DNA of 22,425 bases from Silene noctiflora (GCA_009801015.1 VHZZ01010768.1:8988-31412); one strand, 5' to 3'. Positions 9,354 through 19,580 are shown, numbered from the stretch's first letter. Numbers and translations: made by a program. The notes: generated from the letters alone by a model not told the origin.

Positions 9354-9873
9354 GAACTAGTTTCACACCTTCATAATGACATGACCAAGGAATTGGAAGA
9401 TTTTTTCCATGTCGATGTCGTTGCTCATGAGGTGATTCAAGCGGAGGAGGTGGAAAATGGAAACCAGCCGACTCAACAACATTCTCAATTTTCATGGACC
9501 CAAGTTTTGGAGGACAATGAAAGCTTCCTTAATGATTTTCATAATATGAACTGACTGGCGGATGAAGCCTTGGCAATTATTCTTGTGGAACCACCCTTAT
9601 TTGATCAAGGGTTAGATGACCTAGGTGTTCAAGAAGGGGAGGCAAGGGGGAGGCCATGGAAAACCCACAATCTAAGGCAAGGGCAACAATAGATGAGGCC
9701 GTGGCAAACCCCGTACCCGAGTCTGGAAACCCTGTGGCTGCAAAGTACAGGCGGGCTTACAGCCGGGTAGCCAAGAAACGTGGGGGTAAGGCGAAACCGA
9801 AGGTAGTTGGGGATGACAACATTTTGTTAATATCGCCTTCAATGTTATTAATGGGGGATGGCGGTTGGTTGTA

Positions 9874-11173
9874 GGTAGTTGTTACCAGTCAAACAATTTG
9901 GATATTTTGAAACATGTTCAAAACATGTTTATTTTGTTGTTATTGACATGAACGATGCTTCGTTTTGTTGCAATGTCATTGAACAAGGCTGTAACATATG
10001 AAATTTCTTAATTAACTTTGGTTGTTGTTACGCTGGCAATGTAAAAGATGATGCCATAAAAACTTGCAATGCTACCAACATCAGTTTGGTCTTTTCTTTG
10101 TTAATATAGTTACAATTATTACAAATGTGATGACATATGTATTAATGACAAATATGTTGCCAAAAAGGGCTAATAATGTTACCTTATAACTAGCTAATAA
10201 GAACAAGTTGTTATATGAATGGCCATAATGTGTCGAGAAATGCTGATGTGGTTACATAAAGTTAAAATTTGAGTACATAAATGGAATTTTCATGTTGGTG
10301 TAATATGTGACCATTAAGAACATATATGAAACTATTTTGTATTGATGAAATTGTAATTTGAACAAGTAGTTAAATATAATGTTCACACATAAGAAAATAA
10401 TGTTGCCAATTATATAATATGTTGGAAAAATGGTAATATGGTTAAAAATACTTCAAATGAGACTACATAAATGAAAATTTCATGTTCGTGTAGTATGTGA
10501 TCATTAAGAACATATATGAAACTATTGATGAAATTGTAATCTGAACAAGTACTTAAATATAATGTTCACACAGAAGCAAATAATGTTACCAATTGTATAA
10601 TATGTTGGATAAATGGTAATGTGGTTACAAATACTTCAAATGAGACTACATAAACGAAAACTTCAAGTTGGTGTAATAATGTGTCCATTAAGAACATATA
10701 TGTGATTATTTTGAGTTTGTTAAATTGTCAATTTAATTTGTAATCTGAACAAAAAGTTATATGGATAACAAGTTGTTACCTAAAAAGTTTAGAATGACAT
10801 CAATTATATAATAAGTCAGATATAAGTTAATATAGTTAAAAAACATCAAAATGGGACTACATAAATTAAAGATTCATTTTGGTGTAATATTGAACTGATT
10901 TCAACTTATTATTTTCAAAATATTTCCACTAAGTTATGGAAAAGATGTTGCCAATTGAACTTAGAATGCCACCACCTTATTAAAAGTTCAGATATTTCAT
11001 AAATGGGTTACAAAAAGACCATATAGGATCACATAAATATTAGATGGTTATAATATTTCAGATATTTCCACCCAAAAAGCTGTAAACCCAAAATACTGCG
11101 CAAAATGTCCAAAATATGGTCAGAAAATATTAAGGCGACTTATAAAAGTCGTGGAATTGGAGTGTAAAACTAC
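9874..11173. other. AT-rich spacer between two convergent pseudogenes
   Basis: No coding region is supported. The spacer contains degenerate repeat units (see 10230-10890) and otherwise low-complexity AT-rich sequence. Its position between two convergently arranged 3' ends matches the short intergenic spacer expected in a two-gene Mutator-like element. Confidence 0.5.
10230..10890. repeat. Degenerate tandem repeat of roughly 170-190 bases, about four units
   Basis: Units start near 10235, 10405, 10585 and (partial) 10795. Shared blocks are ATGGTAATRTGGTTA, TGAGACTACATAAA, GTGTAATATGTG or a close variant, CATTAAGAACATATATG and a following ATTTT- or GAAATTGTAA-type stretch. The same blocks occur twice in intron 2 of the plus-strand pseudogene (7159-7590), about 3 kb away. 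Divergence between units is high. Confidence 0.65.
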
Positions 11174-13770
11174 GCATTGGGAGCCTCATTGTCATGTCCC
11201 TTTTTGGCCCTTTTCTTTTTTCTAACACTGCTTGGTTTTCGTTTACTCCTACCCCTGGTAACAGATCGTATGGGGTCGAGTACGGCTGTAGCCTTTTGAG
11301 CAAGATATGACCGAGGTTCTTCAGTCCTGATTTTCTCCTGAAATAGTTTTTGGACCTTATCATTGGCTGTAGTGTAGAGCTTGTCAACAATTGCTCTTGC
11401 ATTAGGCTTATTTTGGCACTTTGCAATAAGATGGTAGAGCTTTGCCATCACAGATCGCCGCCAATTTAAAGGTCCATTGGCAGTGGCTCTATGCATATCA
11501 GTTGGAAGAATACGACTCCACACTTCCCCTTTGGCAAATTTAGTCCATCTCCTTAAGATGTACCTGGTTGGGATTTCAATAGCGGAATGCATATGGAACA
11601 CGTTAATTATTTGGAAGAAAAGCATACCCATTTCCTGAAATTTTCAACAAAAGCACTCGACCAAGCTGTTTAAGCAATCAAAAGTCATGTGATGATTACT
11701 TCCGGATACACTAGGTGGGTCAACACCATACACTAGAATTGAATTTCTAGTTGAAAGTATTACGACCCTTGTACCCATAGCCACGATAAACTCTTTCTCA
11801 AATAAGCGAAACAATTCAATTATGTACACCTGAGAGGCGTGTTGTAATTAGTCGACTAGACGATACACAAAAGTAAGGGTCGACCTAATACAGTTGAATT
11901 CTTTACGCTCCTCGCCATCTCTCCACCGCGTAACTGTCCCTTCGTAAATATGATAGAATTCGGTCAGAGAATTTTTTTTGGTCGTCTGAAACTCCATAGC
12001 ATGGTTGGTACTCTCGCTCCTTTGGAAATATAGTATAGTGTAGAGAAGTACTCTTTGTTTAACATGGTTGACCATTTTTGTTTTAATCCATACAATCTTT
12101 TAAACCACTCATTATTTTGTAGGCCATAACCTGATATCATTTTGCTCCAGATTGTTTCAAATTCGCTCTCACTGTCGCAGTCGTTCAAATATTTGTTGAA
12201 TGCATTCTGAAATATACGATCATGTTTTAACAAGCCAAAGTGAGAGATCGCATTCTATTGGATGTGCCACTGGCATAACCTATGTCTTTATGTTTTGTAA
12301 ATATGCAAGCAGTAAATAATGAGATGATAATGTGAAAAAGTACCCATAGACAGGTATATATCACCAAAATGTAAGCAATGATTCTAATATGTTTCCATTT
12401 AAACTCAAAAAGGTACCTCCTCAATTGCATTCTTCGTTGTTAGGTCTTGATTGGTGAAAATAGAGACCGATACAGTATCTGGCCAATAGACTCATTGAAG
12501 ACATTGAACAACCTCTAAAATGATTCTTGTTTCTCATTAGATAAGAAAGCAAACACGAACATAACCTTTGACCAATGATTGTTTATACCAACAAATGCAC
12601 CATAAATGAGTTTATACCTATTTGTTCGGTATGTGGTGTCGAAAATAACAAGATGATGATATAAAAAGTAATCCTATTTCTTCATAGAATCCCGCCAAAA
12701 CACGTTCACTAAACTAAACTCGAAAAAAAAAAACCAAGGTCCTTCGCTTGTCTACTCATTAACAAAGTCATTAATGTTGACGCGTCATCACCCTCAATAA
12801 ATTTTATCTTAAACCTATGAAAAAAGTTAATATGATCTCTTTTTGTGTGGCCCACCAAATCATCATCACTAGCCGTTTTGGCTGCGATTCTATGTAACAC
12901 CCGCGAATTTTACTTTGAGACTTTATTAATTAAAATATTTATTTTATTATTTTAATTATTTTATTAACCTTTTTTCATAAAAAATCTCCTTTAAGTGTAG
13001 TTTTGTAGAAATCGTTACCAACTTACCCAAATAGAACTTAGAATCCGATTCTATGCAAAATTTGAGTGGAAACTGAGTCAATTGGGTCATGGGCCAAGCT
13101 AAGTCAAGTTGGGCTATAATTTTAGGTCTTATTCTCATTTATCACAACTCACTTCATCCCTTCCACCACCAAAAATTCAGATTTTCTTCTCTCTCAAAAA
13201 TCCTCCATTAAAACCCAAGTTTCACAATCTTAAAACTCATATATCTCCTTCATTCCTCCACCAAATAAATCCATTTTCGCGGTAAACTTAATCTTTTCTC
13301 ATCCTTCATCTTTCCAGGTAAGGAAGTCTCATCTTTTACAACTTCTCAAAATCCTATCTTTTTCAAGTTTGACCTTCTAACAAATCTACTATGAATTTGT
13401 GTTCAAGAGGTGACCTTGATGACCCGGAGAAGGACTAGTACCATTTTCAAGAAGGCTTAGAGGGTAAGAAGTGATAATTATGGTAATTTTGATGGGTTAC
13501 ACGATATTACATGTGTTTGTGTTAATTGGTTGTTAGATTTGGTGATTATTGATTAAAAGATTCAATCTTTGCATGTTAGAAATGAAATTGGGTAAAGTTG
13601 TGCACTTTGGGACTATGTTGCGTTGGAAATATACTTTCATATGTTAATTTATAATTCTCTTGTCCCATATGATGTTATTAATCATGTTTATGTTGGTTTG
13701 AATGATGTTTCAAAGTATTGATATCAAACAATGTTATTGTGTGTGTCTTTGGGTGGAAAATATGAATAAG

Positions 13771-15010
13771 GTGTATTAATAATGTTAATTAACCATGTTC
13801 ATGCTTAATTCATGTTCAATATGTCTTAAATATGTTATTATTATGCTTATTGATGAGGTTTCATAGTATTTTGATGATATTGTGCCCAACTTTGAAGTTG
13901 GAGCGACTTTGGGTAAAGTTGCGATTTGGTGTTGTTGCCTATTCTTGCATCTGACAGATGTTGGGTCATGTTAAATGTATTGGTGAGTCTTGTGAATCAT
14001 TATTATAAATATAAATGTTGCATTTGAGACACTAGTTTGAGCATTCACATGTTTAAACAAGTTACATGCGAGTTCGAATGAAATTGAGTAAATAATAGCA
14101 AGTTTGGAAGTCGTAAATGTGAAGAGTCAAATTTAAACGCCCATATATTGCGTTCTAGATAAGATATTGATGAAATTCCAAGTCAAGGAGTTAGATTGTC
14201 CTCTTAAGATTCTAATGGTGGGTTACATGCCCAAAATGACCAAAAACTGAGGGAAATATGACCATTTTACGAAAGGGGTCGAAGCAGTCCCCCAACCGTG
14301 CGAGTTGAGAGTGACCGCACATGTTGAGTTCGAGATCCTTTGACCGTGCTACTTTGGCCGTGCATATTGATTTTGACCGTGCGAGTTGAGTTCAGAAAGC
14401 ACAGGGTGAGTTGACCGTGCAACTTCGTCCAAGGTGTAATAATAATGTTAATTAACCATGTTCATGCTTAATTCATGTTTAATATGTCTTAAATATGTTA
14501 TTATTATGCTTATTGATGAGTTTTCATAGTATTTTGATGATATTGTGCCCAACTTTGAAGTTGGAGCGACTTTGGGTAAAGTTGCGATTTGGTGTTGTTG
14601 CCTATTCTTGCATCCGACCGATGTTGGGTCATGCTAAATTCATTGGTGAGTCTTGTGAATCATTATTAGAAATATAAATGTTGCATTTGAGACACAAGGT
14701 TGAGCATTCACATGTTCAAACAAGTTACATGCAAGTTCGAATGAAATTGAGTAAAGAATAGCAAGTCTGGAAGTCGTAAATGTGAAGAGTCAACTTTAAG
14801 GGCCCATATATTGCGTTATAGATAATATATTGATACAATTCCAAGTCAAGGAGTTAGCTTTTCCACTTAAGATTCTAACGGTGAGTCATACGCCCAAAAT
14901 GACCAAAAATGAGGGAGATATGACCATTTTACGAAAAGAGGTCGAAGGAGTCCCCCAACCGTGCGAGTTGAGAGTGACTGCGAATGTTGAGTTCGAGATC
15001 CTTTGACCGT
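13771..15010 (+). repeat. Tandem duplication inside the solo LTR (577-base units, period about 662)
   Basis: Unit 1 (13771-14347) and unit 2 (14433-15010) align along their whole length with scattered substitutions, from GTGTATTAATAATG / GTGTAATAATAATG to GAGATCCTTTGACCGT. The offset is 662 at the start and 663 at the end. The 85-base stretch between them (14348-14432) carries extra copies of the GACCGTGC motif. A 60-aa ORF in unit 2 has no counterpart that suggests coding. Confidence 0.85.
14290..14430 (+). repeat. Cluster of GACCGTGC / CCGTGCGAGTTGAG motifs
   Basis: CCGTGC or a close variant occurs at about 14296, 14315 (as CCGCAC), 14344, 14358, 14379 and 14415, often followed by GAGTTGAG. 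A second, smaller cluster lies at 14957-15010 in the duplicated unit. It is a short-motif array within an LTR, comparable in position and style to the ACTCGGTCGAGT arrays of the other LTR family, but with a different sequence. Confidence 0.6.
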
Positions 15011-15393
15011 TAGAACTCATTAAATAAGTCTTTTTTACTTGTTAGGTGACGGTTTTTGGATCTTTCACCCAAATATCTCATGTTTGCCTCGATTGACCAA
15101 TGGATTCATGTTTGGTTAGTATGTTACTTCTTTTCTTGTTGTTGATATACCTCTAAAACTTTGTTCTAGTTCCCGTGTATGATATATTAACACATGTTTA
15201 TCATTAGAATAACTTGTTTATGTCTTATTTACATTATAAGTGACGGAATTTGGATGATTAACTCATGTGTGCCATGTTTCCCATGAATGGTCACTAGAAT
15301 CACATATATTTTGATAGAGTCAATAAATCACATCTTGTGTGCCTTCCCTTTTTATTGGAATTTATGTTTAAGTTGTGCGACCACCTACCCATA

Positions 15394-15830
15394 GTACTCG
15401 GCTTCCGTTCTGTTGCCTCGAGTCTTGGATACAAAACGTTTATCGCATGTCGAAAGACTAGGACCGTATTATTATCTTCGTCCTAGGATAATGGTCATGT
15501 ATGATTCCATGGGTTGTTGTAATATGGTAGTGTTATTGTGCATATCATGCAAGCTTGACTTTGGGTTACGCCACTTTCATTGGCCGTTCTGCCGGATTTA
15601 GTATGCCTATTCTCTTTACGCCTCTCTCGTGCCATTCTGTCGGGTTTGGTATACGCATTCTTTTTCCGTCTCTTTCGTGTCGTTCTGCCGAATTCGGGGT
15701 ACTCGACTTCTGTTCTGTCATTCGAGTCTTGAATGCGAAACGTTTATCGCATGTCAAATCGGGAAACGTTTATCCCGAGAGTCTGGCCAGTTTTAAACTA
15801 AGACATTATTATCGTCGTCCTACCGAGAGG
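15394..15830 (+). repeat. Diverged duplication around a 48-base tandem repeat
   Basis: The block TACTCGGCTTCCGTTCTGT...AACGTTTATCGCATGTC at 15394-15452 recurs at 15698-15757, and both copies are followed by a TATTATCKTCGTCCTA stretch. Between them, three units of exactly 48-base period start at 15584, 15632 and 15680 (CCGTTCTGCCGG, CCATTCTGTCGG, TCGTTCTGCCGA). ORFs here on both strands follow from the repeat structure and are not called as genes. Confidence 0.7.
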
Positions 15831-16404
15831 ATTGAGTCTAGAATTGTATACATAGTCTTGCGTAGTTATGATGGTTTGCATATGCCATTTATCATAAGAG
15901 TTATGTATTTTATTGTAGAATGATGTGTCATGTGATTCCCTTACTTATAGTCGTTCTTAGCTAAGCATTGTGAGTCATATTGTCATTATTGTTTCTATTG
16001 GTTGTCTGTCCCCTTTTAGAGTCTTTTGATCACATCGGACACTACGGGGTGAGATGGAAGCCTCTTAGTATCGATATGGTCGGCAAATGATAAATGTTAC
16101 TCTTCTTTCTCTTTGTACTATCAAGTTTCATATATGTTGGTTTATTTTGTATGTTATTGCTTATCGTTACCTTTGTCAAATGATGAGAATAATATATTAA
16201 AGTTGTGCTATCGATTACGATCACATGATGTATTGTGTACTATTCGTCCTTGCTATTAAGATATATAAATTGACTTACTTGTGTTGGATTATACTTTTAT
16301 TGATCTTGTTTATGTGTGTTTTAATGTAATATGGCTGGGAGAAACACGAGTTACTCCCCGACAGTGGCATTCATTTTTAATGAATGAACATATTTGTGTT
16401 TAAT

Positions 16405-16424
16405 CAAGGGATCGGGATCCCTTG
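16405..16424. repeat. Hairpin in the 3' part of the solo LTR
   Basis: CAAGGGAT at 16405-16412 pairs perfectly with ATCCCTTG at 16417-16424 around a 4-base loop. A second short palindrome, CATTCATT/AATGAATG, lies just before it near 16364-16386. Paired structures in this region of an LTR could belong to the transcript 3' end, but that is inference. Confidence 0.5.
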
Positions 16425-17052
16425 CATTCATTAAAGGCGATAATTATATAAAAGTTTTCTTAACTTAAGTTTTGGTTCTTATGATTTATGGACACCGCAG
16501 TTTTTATTTTTAAAGTATTTTTAAAACCTCGCTTTATCCACTGCAATGTTTACATTAACTTTATCGTAAGATCACAGGGGTTCACATCCTATATTGCACA
16601 GTAGCGGTGACCATAGCTTCCGTCATGACCTCTATAAACTCACCCTCAACATCTTTCCTCTGGGAAGGATGGTGATGCTGCCACTTTGGTGGAGTTAGTG
16701 GATGATTGTGTTCAGGAACATGGCTCAACACTTCCCATACTCCCTTCTTATTCCCTTGGACCTTTGCACTAGCTTTGCATAAGCATCAAGTCCTAACATT
16801 TCCTTTCCCTGGCCATTTGTAGAAAGACTTGCCTCTGACTTCTTCCCATTACCATGTTGACCTTCACAGGAGCAAACAAAGTATCTCTCAAATCCAGGGG
16901 ATCCCGGAACGCCAGCTCTACGGACTCCGCTTTTCCTAAATTTAAATCCAATTGCTTGAGAATACTTTTTGTATAACTCGTATAAATCCTCCCACTAGTC
17001 AGCCATGACGCCCACTAAAGATCCTGACGCATTAATGACTGGGTAGAAAGAC

Positions 17053-17446
17053 AAAATGGTAACATAATTATACAATATGTATATAATCAGGATTCAACTA
17101 TTTCACCAAACAAATGAGCCATAAGTGCTCACATATGTTTCAAAGAATGCATTAAATGCAACAATGAAATGGAAAAAAAAATATTAATGCTCTAATCATG
17201 TGATCATCACAGTACAAATTACTACATTCATTAAATGCAATGATTGGATAAAATGGTAACATAATTAAACAAGTCTCATAATTAAACAGTATTGTTTCTA
17301 TGGGGTCTCAACTATTTCACCAGACATATGAGCCACAAATGGCGACATATGTTTCAAAACATGGATTAAATGCAACAATTACATGGAAAAACAATATTAT
17401 TGCTCGAATCATTAGAACATCATCAAATAATATCGTCATCACATTA
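17053..17446. repeat. 197-base tandem duplication in intron 1 of the FAR1-like pseudogene
   Basis: Unit 1 begins AAAATGGTAACATAATTA at 17053 and unit 2 begins with the same string at 17250. Later shared blocks are CAACTATTTCACCA, ATGAGCCA, ACATATGTTTCAAA, ATTAAATGCAACAAT and ATTAAATGCAAT. The array lies between the exon 1 donor (17731) and the exon 2 acceptor (17039), so it is intronic. Confidence 0.75.
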
Positions 17447-17852
17447 AATGCAATAATTGTATAACAAAAAACTGTCACTAAAAAGAAATATTATGCTACG
17501 ATCAGCTGAAGGTATACGCAAAAAAACCGTAAGTCGCAACATGTTTAGAAAAAATCGAATTAATTGTTTATGAAATCCTCATCAAATACATATAATTCTA
17601 AAAACACAAATTCATTCATTCAAACTACTTTCATGCATATATTATTTTATTGAGAATGCTTTTTGTATAACTTGTCACACCATCTTACGGGTTCATTTAA
17701 AGTTTCCATGCATATTAACCATGTTACTCACCATCATCAATACACACATGGATCACATCATCGCTATTGACTCCAACATGAGAGTCCGCTTGAACAACAT
17801 CATCAAGTTCGTTCTCTACGGTGATAATTTGACCCAAATTATCCGATGCCAT

Positions 17853-18618
17853 TGCGTGAGTTTATACCTTTTTTTTTTCAGTTATAAAATAAATTATTGG
17901 AGTAGGGAACTAAAACGGTTTTATGAAGACAGAGATCGTCATATGTGAAGAACAATAATAAAATGGAACTTGAAGAACAACAATCTGATGAAAATGAAGA
18001 ATGGAGTATTTGCTGAAAATGAATATGATGTGTATGTGATAGAGAAAAAAGTGAGGGATTGATGTAGGGTTTGTAAAAGAAGCATTTAATGCTTGATACT
18101 ATTGTCTATTATAATATTAGACAACATGGCAGCAAAATACGGCTCATTAAATGCTTTGTCCACCCGACTCTTATATCCGCCTGATTTGTTTGTAGTAATA
18201 CGGGTTAGTTTGGCCCGTTTTATTGTTTCAGACGGATTGTGTGGTTTGAAAAAAGAATTTATGAACTACTACGCCCTGTAGGACTTGCAACACTAATACA
18301 ATTTACTCGAGTAGGAGTACAAAAGCCTCATGGAATATGATCTTACTAGAACTATGGAAGTCATGGATGCTGAATAGGCCGAAATTTGTTGTTATCGGAA
18401 CTCTCAGTTGTATATTGACGTTACCGCATTTGCATATATGTAATAACTTTGTTAAGTTTACCGATCTGGTACTTAAGAGGGGGAAGGAGTGGATTAAGTA
18501 CTCTTTTAATACTTTAAGCAAAAAATGCTTTCACGAATGATTCTGAATCAGTACAAAGGCGAATTAAACAGTTTTTGTGTCTTCTTAAACAATATGAATT
18601 GTGCTGTAGTGATCTGAT
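17853..18618. other. Upstream region of the FAR1-like pseudogene; no gene seen
   Basis: This should hold the promoter and possibly the right end of a Mutator-like element. A 7-base inverted pair TTGTCTA/TAGACAA spans about 18102-18124. The stretch near 18200-18240 (ACGGGTTAG...CCCGTTTTATT...TTTCAGACGGATT) looks like dispersed-repeat sequence, but I could not find a matching inverted copy at the left of the block. ORFs at 18093-18540 show no recognisable protein features. Confidence 0.4.
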
Positions 18619-19564
18619 TGTATATGTGAATAGCAAATAAGAAAGGAAATGTGAAAATGAAAGCAAATAAAAACGTGAACACAAGGATTTTAATGTGGTT
18701 CGACCTACTTTCTAAAGGTCTACGTCCACGCTCTCTCTGATTATTATTTCCTTTATAACCAAAACCAATTACAAAGAAAATCCCCAAGATCAACCCGATC
18801 GTGCGACTCGAGTATAACCTCGTACCCTAATAAAACACTCTCTCACCAAACTGAAAATTACAACACGATTTGTCTCCTTATAAGGTTCACAACTTAGAAC
18901 GATGGAGAACAAAGTATCCTGATTAGTATAAGAACTTGAGCACTCGAGAATAGTTTAAAAGACACGAAAACAATTTTGCAAAAAAGGATTAACACACGTT
19001 GTAAAACAACTTGCAAAACAGAAATGTTTAGCTCTTTTTTCGGTGACTGCAACTGATTGAGTGCCTCAAAATATATAGTGAAAGATGTGGTATAACAAAT
19101 CCTATATTTTAGGCAACAAAGATATTTGCAAATAAAATCTTTTGATTAAAATATTTAAAAATATATTTGACTTCTTTTGCAAGGCAAATTCCTAACCAAA
19201 TTTAAAGGTATTATTATTCATAAAATCAGGTAGTTTCTTGTATCAAAAATATCTCAGTCAAATATATTATTGAAAATATTCTTTCGAAATCCTTTTTGCG
19301 AAATAAGATCGAGAGCTATTACAACCATGTCATGTGAACCATTCAGAACTACGCAGTCTTAGGTACTGTTCAGAACATTTATCGAGTGAGCTTAATAACT
19401 ATACCCTTAAAATTAGCTAGACGAAGAACAAGACTTGAGTAGGATGGCTTTCAACTTATTTTATTGATATGGTCCTGTCCTGCAACATTCACATTCTAGC
19501 CAAAAACATTAGTCAAGAGGGAAAGGAGGATTGGGAACTTGTCATCATCAAAAACCATAGTTCA
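18619..19564 (-). mobile_element. Ty1/copia-type LTR, minus orientation
   Basis: Read on the minus strand it starts about TGAACTATGG at 19564, a few bases after a polypurine tract, and ends about CACATATACA at 18619. Near its 3' end it carries GTCGAACCACATTAAAATCC followed by TTGTGTTCACG, a signature common at the 3' side of plant copia LTRs. A TTTATTTGCTTTCATTTT tract precedes the end. Length is about 946 bases. No gag or pol coding sequence attaches to it, and the exact ends are estimates. Small ORFs on both strands in this region are not supported. Confidence 0.5.
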
Positions 19565-19570
19565 AAAAAT

Positions 19571-19580
19571 TCTCCCTTTG
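19571..19580 (-). other. Polypurine tract preceding the copia-type LTR
   Basis: On the minus strand CAAAGGGAGA follows GCCATCAT, the familiar sequence just before the 3' LTR of many plant copia elements, where plus-strand DNA synthesis is primed. A second, similar stretch occurs near 19810-19835 (CATCATCAAAAGAAGAGGG on the plus strand) and may be a decayed duplicate. Confidence 0.5.

Larger units (their letters stand above)
6598..9873 (+). pseudogene. Plant transposon-associated protein pseudogene (MULE cargo-like), 5' truncated
   Basis: Exon 1 (6598-6713) is basic and lacks its start because the LTR ends at 6597. A GTAAGTG donor and a TTTGTAG acceptor define an intron, and exon 2 (6869-7053) continues in frame with an acidic stretch (EDDVDESEIEDSE) and a Lys-rich tail. 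After a longer intron a globular part runs from about 7842 to 8920. It includes FFHFMADWLMKCYDDL, FVITKHGVYDVFML, VLFSMGSFLVPTV and LLFLQLVYFHHLSWKGK. Blocks like these occur in plant proteins that travel with MULE and Ulp1-type mobile genes. I recognise the style but cannot name a family, and no Ulp1 protease catalytic domain is seen. A last exon runs from 9305, followed by an Arg/Lys-rich end stopping at 9872. Stops include a TGA at 8480, a TAG near 8519 (probably once Trp), a TAA near 8684 and a TGA at 9552, plus frameshifts. It converges on the FAR1-like gene. Confidence 0.55.
12893..16586 (+). mobile_element. Large solo LTR (3.69 kb), Ty3-type, inside the FAR1-like gene
   Basis: It begins TGTAACACCCGCGAATTTTA and ends with a degenerate GGGGTTCACA. 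No retrotransposon coding sequence lies within it, so it is best read as a solo LTR left by recombination. After the first 250 bases comes a stretch like an LTR leader, including TTTCCAG|GTAAGG near 13317 and a pyrimidine-rich segment at about 13140-13310. An internal 663-base duplication, short CCGTGC-type motifs and a 48-base repeat enlarge it. A length of several kilobases is known for LTRs of the Tat/Ogre lineage, but the lineage cannot be fixed without coding sequence. Plus orientation follows from the TGTAACACCC start and from the leader order. Confidence 0.78.
12888..16591. repeat. Near-perfect target site duplication (ttcta / tccta)
   Basis: ttcta at 12888-12892 directly precedes TGTAACACCC, and tccta at 16587-16591 directly follows GGGGTTCACA. 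Four of five bases match. Removing one copy together with the LTR restores an open FAR1-like reading frame, which independently supports these boundaries. Confidence 0.75.
11174..17852 (-). pseudogene. FAR1/MULE-transposase-like pseudogene, split by a solo LTR
   Basis: Exon 1 (17852-17732) starts MASDNLGQIITVENELDDVV and ends at a GTGAGT donor. Exon 2 begins after CTACCCAG at 17038. It carries a FAR1-type zinc-binding N-terminal domain (LYELYKKYSQAIGFKFRKSG, then FVCSCEG, then WEVLSHVPEHNHPL), with a TAG just before it and a frameshift near 16786. At 16587 the gene is interrupted and it resumes in frame at 12892. The MULE transposase core follows: FDTTYRTNRY (first Asp), FVGINNHW, TNQDLT (second Asp), RLCQWHI, then FETIWSKMISGYGLQNNEW. 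A SWIM-type region near 11640-11560 has lost its expected second Cys and His (GMLFFQII). The basic C-terminus stops at 11173-11171. Further damage includes a homopolymer shift near 12722-12732, in-frame stops near 12670, 12520 and 12245, and shifts near 12465 and 12020. A possible intron lies at 12416-12280. It is a non-functional transposase-related gene, and whether it derives from an active MULE or a domesticated FAR1 gene is unclear. Confidence 0.82.

Noticed and set aside
15413..15923. Plus-strand ORFs of 62 and 122 aa in the solo LTR
   Set aside because: They are kept open by the 48-base repeat and a duplicated block, and show no features of a known protein.
16330..16375. Possible retrotransposon primer binding site (CTCCCCGACAGTGGC on the plus strand)
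   Set aside because: It is internal to the solo LTR rather than at an LTR/internal boundary, and the match to known primer sites is weak.
18093..18300. Terminal inverted repeat of a Mutator-like element
   Set aside because: No matching inverted copy was seen left of the block, and the left side is cut by an LTR at 6597, so the end cannot be supported.
18548..18793. 81-aa minus-strand ORF with a strongly hydrophobic, Phe-rich segment
   Set aside because: It coincides with the T-rich 3' part of a copia-type LTR; hydrophobicity follows from T-rich codons.
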